DNA of 64,000 nt from Megalopta genalis (Eukaryota > Arthropoda > Insecta > Hymenoptera > Halictidae). The translations under genes and the position numbers were made by a program. Below the pieces are notes generated by a model. It made no database searches and was not told the origin of the DNA. It saw nothing but the letters and a program-made list of their open reading frames with translations. The DNA lies in contig NW_027476272.1 in NCBI RefSeq assembly GCF_051020955.1, forward strand, positions 1 to 64,000, read 5' to 3'. This document shows, piece by piece, positions 38,401 to 50,817 of this stretch (positions within the stretch are counted from its first letter, which is position 1; each line of letters begins with the position of its first letter).

Positions 38401-40855
38401 TATATACATGATTTAGCTTCAACTGCATGCGAAACAAACGAGTTATCTTCAAATCCATACGAAACACATCATTTAGCTTCAAATCAATGCGAAGTAGAAG
38501 GATTAGCATCAAATCCATGCGACCGAAATTATTTAGATTCATATACTTGCAATATATGTGATATAGCTTCAAATGAAGGCAAACCAACGAGTTAGCTTCT
38601 AATCCATGCAAAACAAATACCTGCGAATATAAGTGATATAGCTTCAAATGCAGGCGAAAAAAACCAGTTAGCTTCAAATCGATGCGAAACATATGATTTA
38701 GCTTCTAATCAATGCGAAGTAGAAGGCTTAGCTTCAAATCCATGCTAAAAATGAATTAGCTTCAAATACTTGTGATATACATGAGATAGCTTCAACTGCA
38801 TGCTAAACAAACGAGTTACCTTCAAATCCATGCGAAACACATGATTCAGCTTCAAATCAATGCGAAGTAGAAGCATTAGCATCAAATCCATGCGACACAG
38901 ATTATTTAGATTCATATACTTGCGATATAAGTGATATAGCTTCAAATGCAAGCGAAACAAACGAGTGAAATTCAAATCCAAGCCAATCACATGACCCAGC
39001 TTCAAATCAATGCGAAGTAGAAGCATTAGCTTCAAATCCATGCGAAACGAATGATTGACCTTTAAATACTTGCGAATATAAGTGATACAGCTTCAAATGC
39101 ATGCGAAACAAACGAGTTTGCTTTAAATCCATGTAAAACACATGATTTAGCTTCAAATCAATGCGAAGTTGGAGACTTAGCTTCAAATCCATGCGAAACA
39201 AATGAATTAGCATCAAATACTTGCGATATGAGTGATATATCTTCAAATGCATGCGAAACAAACGAGTGAGATTCAATCCATGTGAACCACATCATTTAGC
39301 TTCAAATTCATGAGAATCAAATGGTTTGACTTACAATACTTGTGATATACATGATTTAGCTTCAACTGCATGCGAAAGAAACGAGTTAGCTTCAAATCCA
39401 TGCGAAACACATGATTTAGCTTCAAATCAATGCGAAGTAGAAGGGTTAGCATCAAATCCAAGTGAATCACATGATTTACATTCAAATCAATGCGAAGTAG
39501 AAGGCTTAGCTTCAAATTCACGCGAAACGAATGATTGACCGTCAAATACTTGCGAATATAAGTGATATAGCTTCAAATGCAGGCGAATCAGACGAGTTAG
39601 CTTCGAATACATGCGAAACACAAGATTTAGCTTCAAATCAATGCGAAGTAGAAGGCTTAGCTTTAAATCAATGCAAAACAAATGGTTTTGCTTCAAATAC
39701 TTGTGATATACATGATTTAGCTTCAAATGCATGCGAAACAAAGGAGTTATCTTCAAACCCATGCGAAACACATGATTTAGCTTCAAATCAATGCGAAGTA
39801 GAAGGCTTAAATTCAAATACATGAGAAACAAATGGTTTAGGTTCAAATACTTGTAAAATACATGATTTAGAATCAAATGCAGGCGAAACAAACGAGTTGG
39901 CTTCTAATCCAAGCGAATACATGATTTAGCTTCAAATCAATACGAAGTAGGAGGCTTAGCTTCAAATCCATGCGAAACGAATGATTTATCTTCAAATACT
40001 GGCGAATATAAGTGATATTGGTTCAAATGCAGGCGAAACAAACGAGTTATCTTCAAATCAATGCGAAACACGTGATTTAGCATCAAATGAATGCGAAGTA
40101 GATGGCTTAGCTTCAAATCCATGCGAAACAAATGGTTCAGCTTCAAATAATTGTGATATACATGATTTAACTTCAACTGCAGGCGAAACAAACGAGTTGG
40201 CTACAAATCCAAGCGAATTCATGATTTAGCTTCAAATCAATACGAAGTAGGAGGCTTAGCTTCAAATCCATGCGACACAAATGATTGGCCGTCAAATACT
40301 TGCGAATATAAGTGATATAGCTTCAAATGCAGGCGAAACAAACGAGTTAGCTTCGAATACATGCGAAACACACGATTTAGCTTAAAATCAATGCGAAGAA
40401 GAAGCTTCAAATACATGTGATATACATTATTTAGATTCAACTGCATCAGAAACAAACGAGTTAGTTTCAAATCCATGCGAAACATATGATTTAGATTCAA
40501 ATCAATGCGAACTAGAAGCCTTAGCTTCAAATCCATGCGAAACGAATGATTGAACTTCAAATACTTGCGAATGTAAGTGATATAGCTTCGAATTCAAGCA
40601 AAACAAACGAGTTATATTCAAATTCATGCGAAACACATGATTTAGCTTCAAGTCAATGCGAAGTAGAAGCTTTAGCTTCAAATCCATGCGAAACGAATGG
40701 TTTAGCTTCAAATAATTGTGATATACGTGATTTAGCTTCAACTGCCTGAGAAACAAACGAGCTGATTTCAAATCCAAGCGAAACACATGATTTAGCTACA
40801 AATCAATGCGAAGATGAAGGCTTATCTTCAAATCCATGCGAAGCGAATGGTTTAG
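32454..40855 (+). repeat. 8402-bp higher-order unit, copy 3
   Basis: This is the third copy. The match to the start of a fourth unit continues only to about 40874, where the sequence changes (gaatataag becomes gaatacaag) and then departs. The three units therefore span exactly 25206 bp. From 40856 to 42210 the array continues with diverged monomers. Confidence 0.9.
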
Positions 40856-42210
40856 CTTCAAATACTTGCGAATACAAGTGATATAGCTCCAAATCCATGC
40901 GAAACAAATGACTTAGCTTCAAATTCATGCGAAACACATGGATTAGCTTAATATTCATGGGAAGCAGATGGTTTAGATTCAGATACTTGTGATAAACATG
41001 ATTTAGCTTCAACTGCATACAAAACAAACGAGTTAGATTCAAATCCAAGCGAAACACATGATTTAGCTTCAAAATCAAGCGAAGTTGAAGGCTTAGCTTC
41101 AAATCCATGCAAAACAAATGATATAACTTCAAATACTTGTAATACTCATTATATAGCTTCAACTGCATGCGAAACAAGCGAGTTAGCTTCAAATTCAAGC
41201 GAAACACATGGTTTGGCTTCAAATTCATGCAAAGTAGAAGACTTAGCTTCAAATCCATGCGAAACGCATGATTCAGCTTCAAATACTTTTTTTATACACG
41301 ATTTGGCGTCACCTGTATGAAACATCAAACAAGTTAGCTTCAAATCCAAGCGAAACACATGATTTAGCTTCAAATCATTGCGAAGTAGAAGGCTTAGCTT
41401 CAAATCCATGCGAAACACATGATTTAGCTTGAAATCAATGCGAACTAGAAGGCTTAGCTTCAAATGTATGCGAAACAAATGGTTTAGCTTGAAATACTTG
41501 TGATATACATGATTTAGCTTCAACTGCATTCGAAACAAACGAGTTAGCTTCGAATACTTGCGAAACACACGATTTAGCTTCAAATCAATGCGAAGTAGAA
41601 GGCTTTGTTTCAAATCCATGCAAATCAAATGGTTTAGCTTCAAATACTTGTGATATACATGATTTAGCTTCAAATAAATGCGAAGCAGAAGGCTTAGCTT
41701 GAAGTACATGAGAAACATATGATTTACCTTCAGATAATTGCAATATAAGTGATATAGCTTCAAATGCAGGCGAAATGCGCGAGTTAGCTTCAAATCAATG
41801 CGAAGTAGAAGGTTTATCTTCAAATGCATGCGAAACAAATGGTTTAGCTTCAAATACTTGTGATATACATGATTTAGCTCCAAATGCAGGCGATACAAAC
41901 GAGTTTGCTTCAAATCCATGCGAAACGAAAGGTTTAGCTTCAAATACTTGCGAATATAAGTGATATAGCTTCAAATGCAGGCGAAACAAACGAGTTAAGT
42001 TCAAATCCATGCGAAACACATGATTTAACTTCAAATCAATGCGAAGTAGAAGGCTTAGTTTCAAATCCATGCGGATCAAATGGTTTAGCTAAAAATACTT
42101 GTGATATACATGATTTAGCTACAAATGCATGCGAAACAATCATGTCGGCTTCAAATCCAAGTGAAACTCATGATTTATCACCGAATAATGCAGGCGAAAC
42201 GATCGAGTTG

Positions 42211-42790
42211 TGAATGGAGTGAAGTATAAAAAGTTATTTATGCGATGCGGTTATTGCGTGGATCGGCGAGACTGTTCGTCGACTATGAAAAATGTTGTCG
42301 CAAATGGATCGAGATGAAGCGAGCATTGGAATCTGAATTTGCTAAAACTGCAGATAGGTACAAGATACATACAGAGTTGTCACGTAAAATTAAAAGATCG
42401 AACGAGTCGTATCAAGAATACATTTATCAAATGTTGAAGATTGCGAAGCAAGCGGACATGGAAGTATCAACAGTTATTAAGTATATTATTGACGGAGTTC
42501 AGGATTTCGAGACAAACAAAACGATATTGTACGGTGCTAGAAATATACATGAGTTGAAAGAAAAATTCGAAATTTACGAAGACATGAAGGAAAAATCAGG
42601 AACGAAAAACAGGTGACCTGAGGAGAAGAAGAAGACGACCGTCCATGGAACCTCATCACAAGGTGAATCACAGCAAGTGGCACAGCAAGAAATACGGCGA
42701 TGTTTTTTGTGTGGAAACCGATACCATACGGCTGCAAACTGCCCGACGAAAGAAAGAGGACCCAAGTGTGTCTGAAGCGTCGAGAAAGAA
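42211..42790 (+). pseudogene. gag: Ty3/gypsy gag remnant (capsid C-terminal part and CCHC zinc knuckle)
   Basis: The frame from the ATG at 42245 encodes a capsid-like helical segment (W near residue 21, then EFAKTADRYKIHTEL, a YIYQMLKIAKQ helix and an I-ELKEKFEIYED tail). It is typical of the gag capsid of gypsy-type retroelements. A TGA at 42614-42616 stops it. The same phase continues to a zinc knuckle of the form CFLCGNRYHTAANC (CX2CX4HX4C) at about 42701-42742, so the stop is a nonsense change in one ancestral gag. The N-terminal half of gag, the leader and the 5' LTR are missing. The sequence joins the 30-bp array directly upstream. The element cannot make full Gag. Confidence 0.8.
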
Positions 42791-45140
42791 GCGAGTTAAA
42801 GAGGTGCAGGTTGGAAATTGTAAGTTGACAGCGTTAATAGATTCTGGAAGCGAACTGAATTTGATGCGAGCGGATTATTATGTTAAAATTGGTGCTCCTA
42901 GATTGAATAATAAGATTTTGCAATATTGTGGTGTCGGAGCAGAGAGCAACCACACATTAGGGGAATTTTCAACAACTATTGCAATAGATCAGATAACATA
43001 TCGAATAAATATACACGTTCTACCCAATACCTTGTAGTCCCATAGTTTAATAATCGGTACAGAATTTTTAGATTCCGTAGAACTAAGTACGAAAGGAGGA
43101 GAAATTTTTATTAAAAAAATAGATTTGCCGGAAATATTTAATGTCAATGTCGAGGCTATAGTTGACAATGTAGATTTATCACACATTGCGATTCCTGAAC
43201 ATAGAAAACTTATAGAAGATTGTGTTGCAAGTTATAAACCATCTAAAACGAAAGAAGTAGGGATTAAAATGAGCTTGATACTGCAAGACGAGATCCCAGT
43301 GTACGAGAGACCGCGAAGATTGTCTCCCGGGGATAAATCTGAAGTTGATAAACAAATAACGTCATGGTTGAAAGATGAAATAATTCGAGAGTCTTGTTCA
43401 GATTACGCAAATCGAATTGTACTAGTAAAGAAGAAGGATGGTTCAACTAGAATTTGTGTTGACTACAGATAGCTTAATAAAAATATTGTAAAAGATAGAT
43501 ATCCCCTACCTTTGATACGGGATCAATTGGATTTATTAGAAGGCGCGAAAGTATTTAGTACGTTGGATCTCAGAAATGGATTTTTTCATGTTCCTATTGA
43601 TGAGAGTAGCAGAAAATACACGGCCTTCGTGACTCCCACCGATCATTATGAATTTCTAAAGGTACCGTTTGGGTTATGTAATTTGCCAGCCGTCTTTCAA
43701 AAGTTTATAAATGCAGTGTTCAAAGAGATAATTGCAACCGGGGTCGTTTTGACATACATGGACGATTTAATAGTACCTTCTTCTGATTTCTCACGCGGTA
43801 TCGAGAATCTCAAATTAATATTAAATGTTGCTAGTGAGAATATGCATTATTGATTAATTGGAGCAAGTGTTGTTTTTTGCAGAAAACAGTAGAATATTTA
43901 GGTCACATTGTTGGAAACGGTAGCATTCGACCGTCAGAACGAAAGAGTAGTGCTGTTACGAATTTTCCGAGACCTAGATGTGCTAGAGATGTTCAGAGTT
44001 TGCTTGGTTTAGCGGGAAATTTCAGAAAGTTTGTGTACCAATACTCCGTTATTGCGAGACCATCGTCGAATTTATTAAGAAAAGATATCAAGTTCAAGTT
44101 TGAAGCGAGTGAACAAGAAGCTTTCGATAGGCTAAGATTAGCTCTAAGCGGAAAATCTGTACTAAAGTTGTATTGTGTGGGTGCAGAGACAGAAGTACAT
44201 ACAGACGCATGTAGTATGGGATATGGTATGATATTGTTGCAGCGCGATAGCGAAGCGAGTGGTAAAACTACTCCAGCCAAAGAAAAGTATACAAGCTACG
44301 AGCTTGAAGTTTTGGCAATTGTAAAGGCGTTGATGAAATTTCGTGTTTATCTACTCGGCATTTCATTTAAAATTGTGACGGATTGTCAAACGTTTGCGTT
44401 AACGATGAGGAAAAAGGACTTATGTGAGCGTGTGGCCAGGTGGGCGCTTCTCTTGGAAGAGTTCGACTACAGCGTGGAGCATAGAACGGGAAGAAATATG
44501 GCACATGTTGACGCGCTATGCCGAAACCCACTACCTACAATTATGCTAGTGGGAGAAAACGAACTGGGGATTATCGCAAATTTGAGAAGAGCGCCGGTAC
44601 AGGACGACAACTTGAGGAAAATTCGAGATAATATTGAGCGGTTCGAAGGCGATGCGTACCCGTTGCGAAATGATATTCTGTATAGAGAGGTTGATGATAC
44701 GCCGTTGGTAGTTGTGCTGAGGACAACGCACATCCAGATAGTTCGACAGGCGCACGAGCACGGTCATTTCGGTATTTCCAAAACAGAGGCGCTCGTAAAG
44801 AGAGATTACTGGTTTAAGGAGATACGAAAAAAGGAAGCAGCACGATATAGAGAGGGAGTGAAAAGGACACAGGCTCTCTGATCCGGGGTTAAAATTCTAC
44901 CCGAAGTTTCTTGGACCATACCGTGTGACAAGAATACTGCGGAATGACCGCTACGAAGTGCAGAAAGTGGGTAATCATGAAGGGCCGCAGGAAACATCCA
45001 CTGCAGCCGATTACGTGAAGCTATGTGTACCGACGAAGAGGACGATTTTTCCGGTGAAAGTGAAAGTTCGTACAGTGGCGATGAGAACATCTGTGGGCAG
45101 ATGTCCGGTCAGGACGAACGAGTGTAGTATCGTAATTTAG
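42784..45140 (+). pseudogene. pol: Ty3/gypsy pol remnant: protease, RT, RNase H, integrase stump
   Basis: The domains in order are as follows. An aspartic protease carries the active site DSGS at 42840. A reverse transcriptase carries FSTLDLRNGFFHVPI and the catalytic YMDD at 43755-43766. An RNase H carries TDAC near 44201, YELE, TDCQ and HVDAL. An integrase zinc-binding H2C2 N-terminus covers about 44726-44820. Several breaks disable it: TAG at 43035-43037, TAG at 43470-43472 and a phase change at about 43850. After the zinc domain the integrase catalytic core is missing, and the sequence jumps at about 44820-44890 to the C-terminal GPY-type module (KFYPKFLGPYRV, then RNDRYEV) in another phase. 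Domain order RT-RNaseH-INT and the GPY module identify the Ty3/gypsy superfamily. The exact family is not assigned. Confidence 0.88.
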
Positions 45141-45150
45141 TGGGTACGTT

Positions 45151-45165
45151 TAGGATGAGGAGGAG
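45151..45165 (+). other. Candidate polypurine tract
   Basis: A purine-rich run (taggatgaggaggag) lies immediately before the TGT that opens the candidate LTR. In LTR retroelements such a tract primes plus-strand DNA synthesis. Its position just after the end of pol supports the LTR call. Confidence 0.55.
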
Positions 45166-45518
45166 TGTTAGGCTTAGGAGACCGTAGTTTTAAGACTTTG
45201 TATTTATGGTAGGCAATAGAAGAGAAACGTTGGCGAAGGCCGGGTCAGATAGGAAAAACCCTTGGCGACGGAGTGCCGGCGGATGCGATTGTCACGTTTT
45301 TGGAAAAGGCAGGCGTTGTGTCGAAGGAGCGTGTATGGAGTGGACAGGGTGTGTTCGAGAGTCGTCGAGAGAGGAGCGTTGCGAGTCGTAGAATTAACTG
45401 AAGTAGTTGTAATCCTAATTGTAGATACGGTACGCGATATTTCCTGTTTTCATCACGTTTAGTTCTTTCCTAATCAATACATATTCTATATTGTTTAAAT
45501 ATTGAACAAATTTCTACA
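45166..45518 (+). repeat. Candidate 3' LTR of the Ty3/gypsy element
   Basis: The segment starts TGTTAG directly after the polypurine tract and can be closed at TTTCTACA, giving TGT...ACA termini and 353 bp. No 5' LTR is present for comparison because the element is truncated at the array, so the right border is a best guess. Short open frames inside it have no recognisable product. Confidence 0.5.
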
Positions 45519-46362
45519 TTTCAATATTTTCTTCTTCTGAGACCGGAAACGGCGTCTGCTTCGCACAGATTCAAGAAAATTCACGCGTTTTCACCGCCGG
45601 TATCCCGCATCTGCATCGCAAATGCGGGTCGATAGACACTTTTCCGTGGCCGCGACACGGCGGTCGATGGAACTCCGATGGCGGTGCTAATTAGTTATCG
45701 CTCGAAATATTCGAAATAAGGAACGTCGCCGAGAATTCTCTATTTTCATCGGAAATATTGTTGCGCTTTTATTTTATTCGCACGGTAGAATCTGGATTAT
45801 CCGAAGCTGCAATATCTGATTATTCTAAATACGACTGCATATTCGAGCCTGCACTACGATTTCTTTCTGCACTGAATTAACACTTCTTCGTTTTCATAAT
45901 TTGTCTGATAATAATAATCTGTCATTCGTAAACTTTGATCACAGATGAATCAAATTTTGTTTCGATTTGCAAGAAATGAATAGCACAGTGGAGATTCTCT
46001 TATCTGAAGGTTTCTGTTTGTAATATTTGCATTTATGACAAAAGCAACTAGGTCGAATACAGCACGTTGTAAATGCAATACAAAAATTCAATAGTATTTA
46101 TAATAACGTTCTCGTTAATATCAACTGAATGGAACTGTTGAGAATGAAAATAAATTTTTATTTAACTCCTGCTCGCTGCGATCGAGGTGGAGAATTTCTA
46201 TTTTGCATTAAGATCCGCGGTCTACTCTTAATACAACCGGTGAATTTCCTCTGCGAGCAATCTGTGAGTCTTGACAATAACATTTTCCAGCGTTGCAGAA
46301 TCTAATTCTAAAGGTCGGTATGCAGGTTGATAGCCATTTCTCCCGGTTTCCGCCGTGAACGC
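45519..46362. other. Intergenic, no gene seen
   Basis: This is AT-rich, non-coding DNA downstream of the retroelement. I see no coding signal, RNA gene or clear repeat here. Confidence 0.6.
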
Positions 46363-46588
46363 ATTACAGTAAAATTTCCCCAATTTTTCATCAGCTTGTG
46401 AACAAAAGTGAAGAATTTGGAAGAAGGAGATTCGATTATTCGAGCCTCGTGGCTCGTTTTTGTAACAATAATAATATTTACATAATTATAAAAACGAGGT
46501 GCAAGGCTCGAATAATCGTATCTTGCCTTCCCAAATTGTCCATTTTTGTTTACAAGACGAAGGAAAATTAGGGAGAATTTACTGCAAT
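46363..46588. mobile_element. Fold-back MITE, about 226 bp
   Basis: Two arms of roughly 100 bp are imperfect reverse complements. The left arm starts attacagtaaaatttcccc and the right arm ends ggagaatttactgcaat. The inner part (gattattcgagcctcgtggc and its partner gcaaggctcgaataatcg) is also matched. Only about 20-25 AT-rich bases separate the arms near 46475-46490. The structure is that of a non-autonomous DNA transposon. No target-site duplication could be fixed with certainty. Confidence 0.75.
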
Positions 46589-49500
46589 AATCGGACGATC
46601 GTCCGCACTTGAATTACGGGAATCAATGAAACGTCATTGGGGCTTTTAATTGGGTGCCATAAAATAGCAAGTACGGGGATAGAATTGCAATATTTTTGTC
46701 GGATTTTTATCTGCGATATTTCGGCAAATTAGTCGTTACAATGTCGGGCGTTCTGTTGCGCGTGATGAACGCGGAGACGGATAATGAAACGGGCAACGAA
46801 CAGTTGCGCAATGTGCACGTTGCGCGATCGTTATCCGCGTTCCTACGAAAATAAAGAAAATTCAGATATGATAGAGCGATTGTTTGAAAAATTTCGCGGG
46901 ACGTGCGCGTTAATGCTTTTCAGGACTTATCGACACGCGGACGCCGTTGGATCAGCATCGACGTATGCAAATTTATTATATACGGTGTAAATATAAACGC
47001 GTCCACTTAACCATAACTGTACAGAGTATCGACACTTCTCAATGTCGTTTCGACAATGCTGAACTTTCCTGGCACGAATGTTTTACCGATAAATCAGCGA
47101 TTGCATTGAACGCAATGCATTTCGTGCTGCTTGCATTTTGATAATTTATAGCATTGCTATCTACAGTGTTTACACTAGAAGTCAACTTCTACATAAGTCT
47201 CACTTCACTGCATAATTAAATCGCTGTATCTTCTTTACTAGATATCAGTTGTTATTAAATATATTAAGGTTTTAATTTCTGTCAAAAATATATAAGTTAA
47301 AATTTCAAATTGAACTTCTATTAAAAATTTATTATAATTTAAAATCTCTAATTATATTACCATTGTAAATGTACCAAGATATTAAATTTCTATTAAATTC
47401 TATTACAATTTAAATCTATATTAAAAATTCTTTTAATTAAATTTTGTATTCGTAATTTATTATAATTCGTATCACCCCTATTTAAAATTAATTATTCTGA
47501 ATCTGTGTTAAGAAACTAATGAAGCTTAATTTGCGAATTTGATGTGTCTGTGATAAGTACACCGATTGTGTTATTTTACGTTGCCACGCTCGGTTACTAC
47601 TGGAAGCAAGCGACCACAAATGCATTTGTCGCTCAACGCACTCCTCTTTTTTTCAATTTCGAACCGCCCGTTGTATCATGTGACAACTCGTTTAGATGTT
47701 ATGAGGATGCTTCCCGTTGTCCCACAGCAATTAAAGTATCGTGAATTTCCTTGCAATACGAGGATCGAAATTTACGGGCTTGTTTTTCCCGAACTGGGAG
47801 CACTATACCTGCGAATCGCCCTAACGTATTTACTGTGTATATGAGACTATGCATCATGTGTCTAGGCGTTGCCGGCCCGAGAATAACGCTCGCAGTTTCC
47901 CATTGATGTTTTCACGTTCGCACTTTATTTTCTTCTTTTCCATTGTGTGCTTAGCAGCGTCGGAGAACTGCATGTTGACGATTTCCCGAACTCACGGCAG
48001 ATTTTTCATACCCACTAAATCACGTATACTGCTTCCGGTGCGGTCTTTTTGCATTTCACCGGTCACACAACTCCGTTCGAAATGTTACCCGGCGGATCTG
48101 ACTTTTGTGAGTTTGTAGCTCGCGGTGCAGCATTATTATGATGCGGTTTTCAAGCAACTGTCACTCAAACACTAACAGCATTATCGAGACCTAAAAATTC
48201 GAGAATATAATTTGGACATTCTAGAACATTGTTTTCTTCGTTAAAATTTGATATCCGATATCCAAGTATATTAAATTAATTATTAATTTCTTTCGTTAAT
48301 ATTTACCATTTCGATGGAATATTTCCTACCCTTGATTTATAATTATTGAACAGCGAATATTTGTGCATATTTTCATTATAATTATTTCATGAAAATCGGA
48401 AGAAGAAAATTTTCTTTGGGAAAACAGAGAGCACAGAATAATAGAACAGTGCATATTCGTTAATATGCCCGGATTGCGTCATAAATACATAAAGATTCGC
48501 CGGCTACCAATTAAATCTCACAGACACAACATAATTATATTTGAGCTTGATATATCTGTTGAGCCGTTGAAGATCGCCGAAAACGTCTGACGACAGCGAT
48601 GAGTCCGTGCACCTCGAACCAATATTTGCTCCCTTTTACTGGTTTCGCCAGGTATCTTTGCCGAAATATTGGAAGTCGGGACGTGAGATCCAGGCCACCG
48701 ATACAGACGGTCTAGGTTTATTCGCGGATGTATTCCTACATTCGTATGCCGAATGCTGCATAAGTCTAGCGGTTGAAATTCCCGTGGGATGCCTTTTGGC
48801 TATTTTACCGATTTCCTAAAAATCGTGCAAGAATACAGTTTTCGCCGGGTGTAAGTAGACACCGGGCATGAGCATCGGCTGGTTGTCGTTCCAGTATGCA
48901 GAAATTGCAATTCGTTTGTGCGAAATCTAAAGCCGGATACCATCAATTTATTCATTTAGAACTGAAGTTTTTTGCGCATTTTTGTCACGTACCGTCGGCG
49001 TTGGCATTTTCAGATGATTGATAGGACATCAAGAAACAGTGTAGAAAATGATTGAAAACATTATATTTAGTTTTCATCCAATTTCCTACCCTGAGATATT
49101 TTTTATTTTGCACGTGATTTGATTTTGCACCTCTTTCCAGGAGTCTGACATATGGGGTTTGGTTACTTTAAAGTGCTGCAACTTCGCGAGAAAAAAATTA
49201 GAGATGAAAGATCAAACTTTACTCTACTCTAAACGGCATCCCCGGAAAAAATTTGACAAAGTCCGTGCACTTCGTCAAACTTGGCAATTTTCAATATGAT
49301 AAACAGGGATTCAGATTTAAATAGTTACAGTGACGAGAGTGCGTAGAATATAAAATTGAGAAATATCGTCTTAAACTAGAGGTTTCAAGCTTTAATTTGA
49401 AATAAAAATCAATGATTTTTCGCGAAGTTATCGTCAGTCAAAGTTGTCCAATTCTCATCCGATATGTGCCTATGCTGTAATCTTTCGGAGCAGTTTATTA

Positions 49501-50746
49501 CCATAAATCTCAGTTATTAGTATCAAATTCTACAAGCCAAAATTCTTGCAATTAGCATAAGTACATAAATACTAATTTCAGAACCTAATATTTCAAGATT
49601 GCCCGCCATTATACACACATTATCGCATTTTGTTTCGTGTTTATTTCATCGGGACTTCGGAATCGGTTCTCCCAGCCAACGATTGAATATCGAGTCGGGC
49701 AATCGTGGTATCCTTCAAATTTTAATTTGACGCTTAAGATGGGGATCGGGGGTAATAGAGATGGAGTTCGGGTGAAGTATGCGTTATGGAGGGCGGGGGA
49801 AGGGAGAAGTACGAGTAGGAAAACTGGCTGATTCATAATCGGGAATGGACTGCGGAACAGCTAATTCCGAAAAGTAGTTGCTCTCGGCGCGGCGGGAGCA
49901 ATAAAGCTGTTGCGCGCAACTATTCCTCAGTTCTGCTTTACACAGTTGCCTATGCGATAACACGACCACGATAAATAAATGCTGGAATGATCGTTTCTGG
50001 GCTTTCGAATTCAGATATAATCGCGGTCTATAAATTCTCTAACTCGCCGCTTCGTTCCGCAGGATCCTTGCCAGAGGAAAAGGAACGCAACAGAAACTAG
50101 AGACTCTGTTCGGGACGTTATTTTCGATTATTTGTGGCCGAACCGTGCTTAAATAAGCAAACGGAAAGCGGTCGTACTTGAAAAGCGAGCTTCGGAATTA
50201 TTCAAGGAAATCTCTTCAACGAACAATCGTTAAATTAATACACGGACTGTAGGTTTTATGTGAAACGAGTCTGCGAGAACGTTTAAGGAATTTAATCCTT
50301 AACTTAACCCTTAATTTAATCCTTAATCTTGAGTTTTTTCAAAAATGATTTTTACACTGGGGTCATGATAGACCCGACGGAAAAACTGTAAAAACGCTTT
50401 ATTGATATTATATTCTTAGCTAATGAAATCATGTGAATTTAATTAAACTTTTACTACAATGAGAAATAAAAATACAATGACGGGATTATTCATCACTTCG
50501 ATATTTCAGATAGAAAGTACTATTGAACTATTATCAACTTGTTAGTATTATTAAGAAATTAAGTGAATATCTATTTAGCTCCTGTATTATGTAATTAGTG
50601 CAGTCAATTTTTATCTGCATAAAATCTGCATAAAAATCTGCAGTCTAGTAATATATTATCTTATTTGCATACATGTTATTAGACAAAATTATTTGCTATT
50701 TTATGTTAATATATAACTAGTCTTTCTCTAGATTATTTCATTATTG
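46589..50746. other. Intergenic, no gene seen
   Basis: This is about 4.1 kb of AT-rich DNA with short open frames (up to 92 residues) that show no recognisable domains or codon-like pattern. Positions 47260-47480 are especially AT-rich with loosely repeated ttctattaaa-type words. Around 50290-50330 there is a short run of related ttaatcctt/ttaaccctt words. Nothing else is supported. Confidence 0.55.
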
Positions 50747-50777
<31 letters not shown>

Positions 50778-50817
50778 TAAGAAAGAAAGAAAGTGAAAGA
50801 GAGAGAAAGAGAAAGAA
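50747..50817 (+). repeat. GA-rich microsatellite
   Basis: A pure (GA)n tract runs from 50747 to about 50774. It is followed by an imperfect gaaa/gaga purine tract to about 50817. Confidence 0.95.

Larger units (their letters stand above)
3969..42210 (+). repeat. Right arm of the 30-bp satellite-like array (about 38 kb)
   Basis: The block is an uninterrupted head-to-tail array of 30-bp monomers. The typical monomer begins gcttcaaatcc and ends catgattta. Five recurrent variants often follow one another as a 150-bp pentamer. In the plus frame they encode ASNPSETHDL, ASNQCEVEGL, ASNPCETNGL, ASNTCDIHDL and ASTACETNEL. A related variant reads DISDIASNAG. The consensus keeps one plus frame and two minus frames open (minus frames LKLNHVFRMD and FEAKSCVSHG), which explains the many long overlapping open frames. 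Single-base indels and stops are scattered, mostly in 4-15 kb. Divergence is higher at the edges and lowest in 15650-40855, as expected from unequal exchange. No spacers are present, so it is not CRISPR-like. The right end is at the junction with the retroelement. Confidence 0.97.

Noticed and set aside
3969..42210. CRISPR-like array
   Set aside because: The 30-bp units are contiguous with no spacers, diverge from one another and lie in eukaryotic DNA.
3969..42210. Dozens of open frames of 60-450 residues inside the array as separate genes
   Set aside because: They overlap on both strands, consist only of the repeat, and follow from a 30-bp monomer lacking stops in three phases.
45206..45462. 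Two open frames of 61-66 residues within the candidate LTR
   Set aside because: They overlap each other in different phases and show no domain. They are explained by LTR sequence.
50290..50330. Telomere-like ttaaccc/ttaatcc words
   Set aside because: Only a few imperfect words occur, they do not match the insect ttagg repeat, and they lie in the middle of unique DNA.
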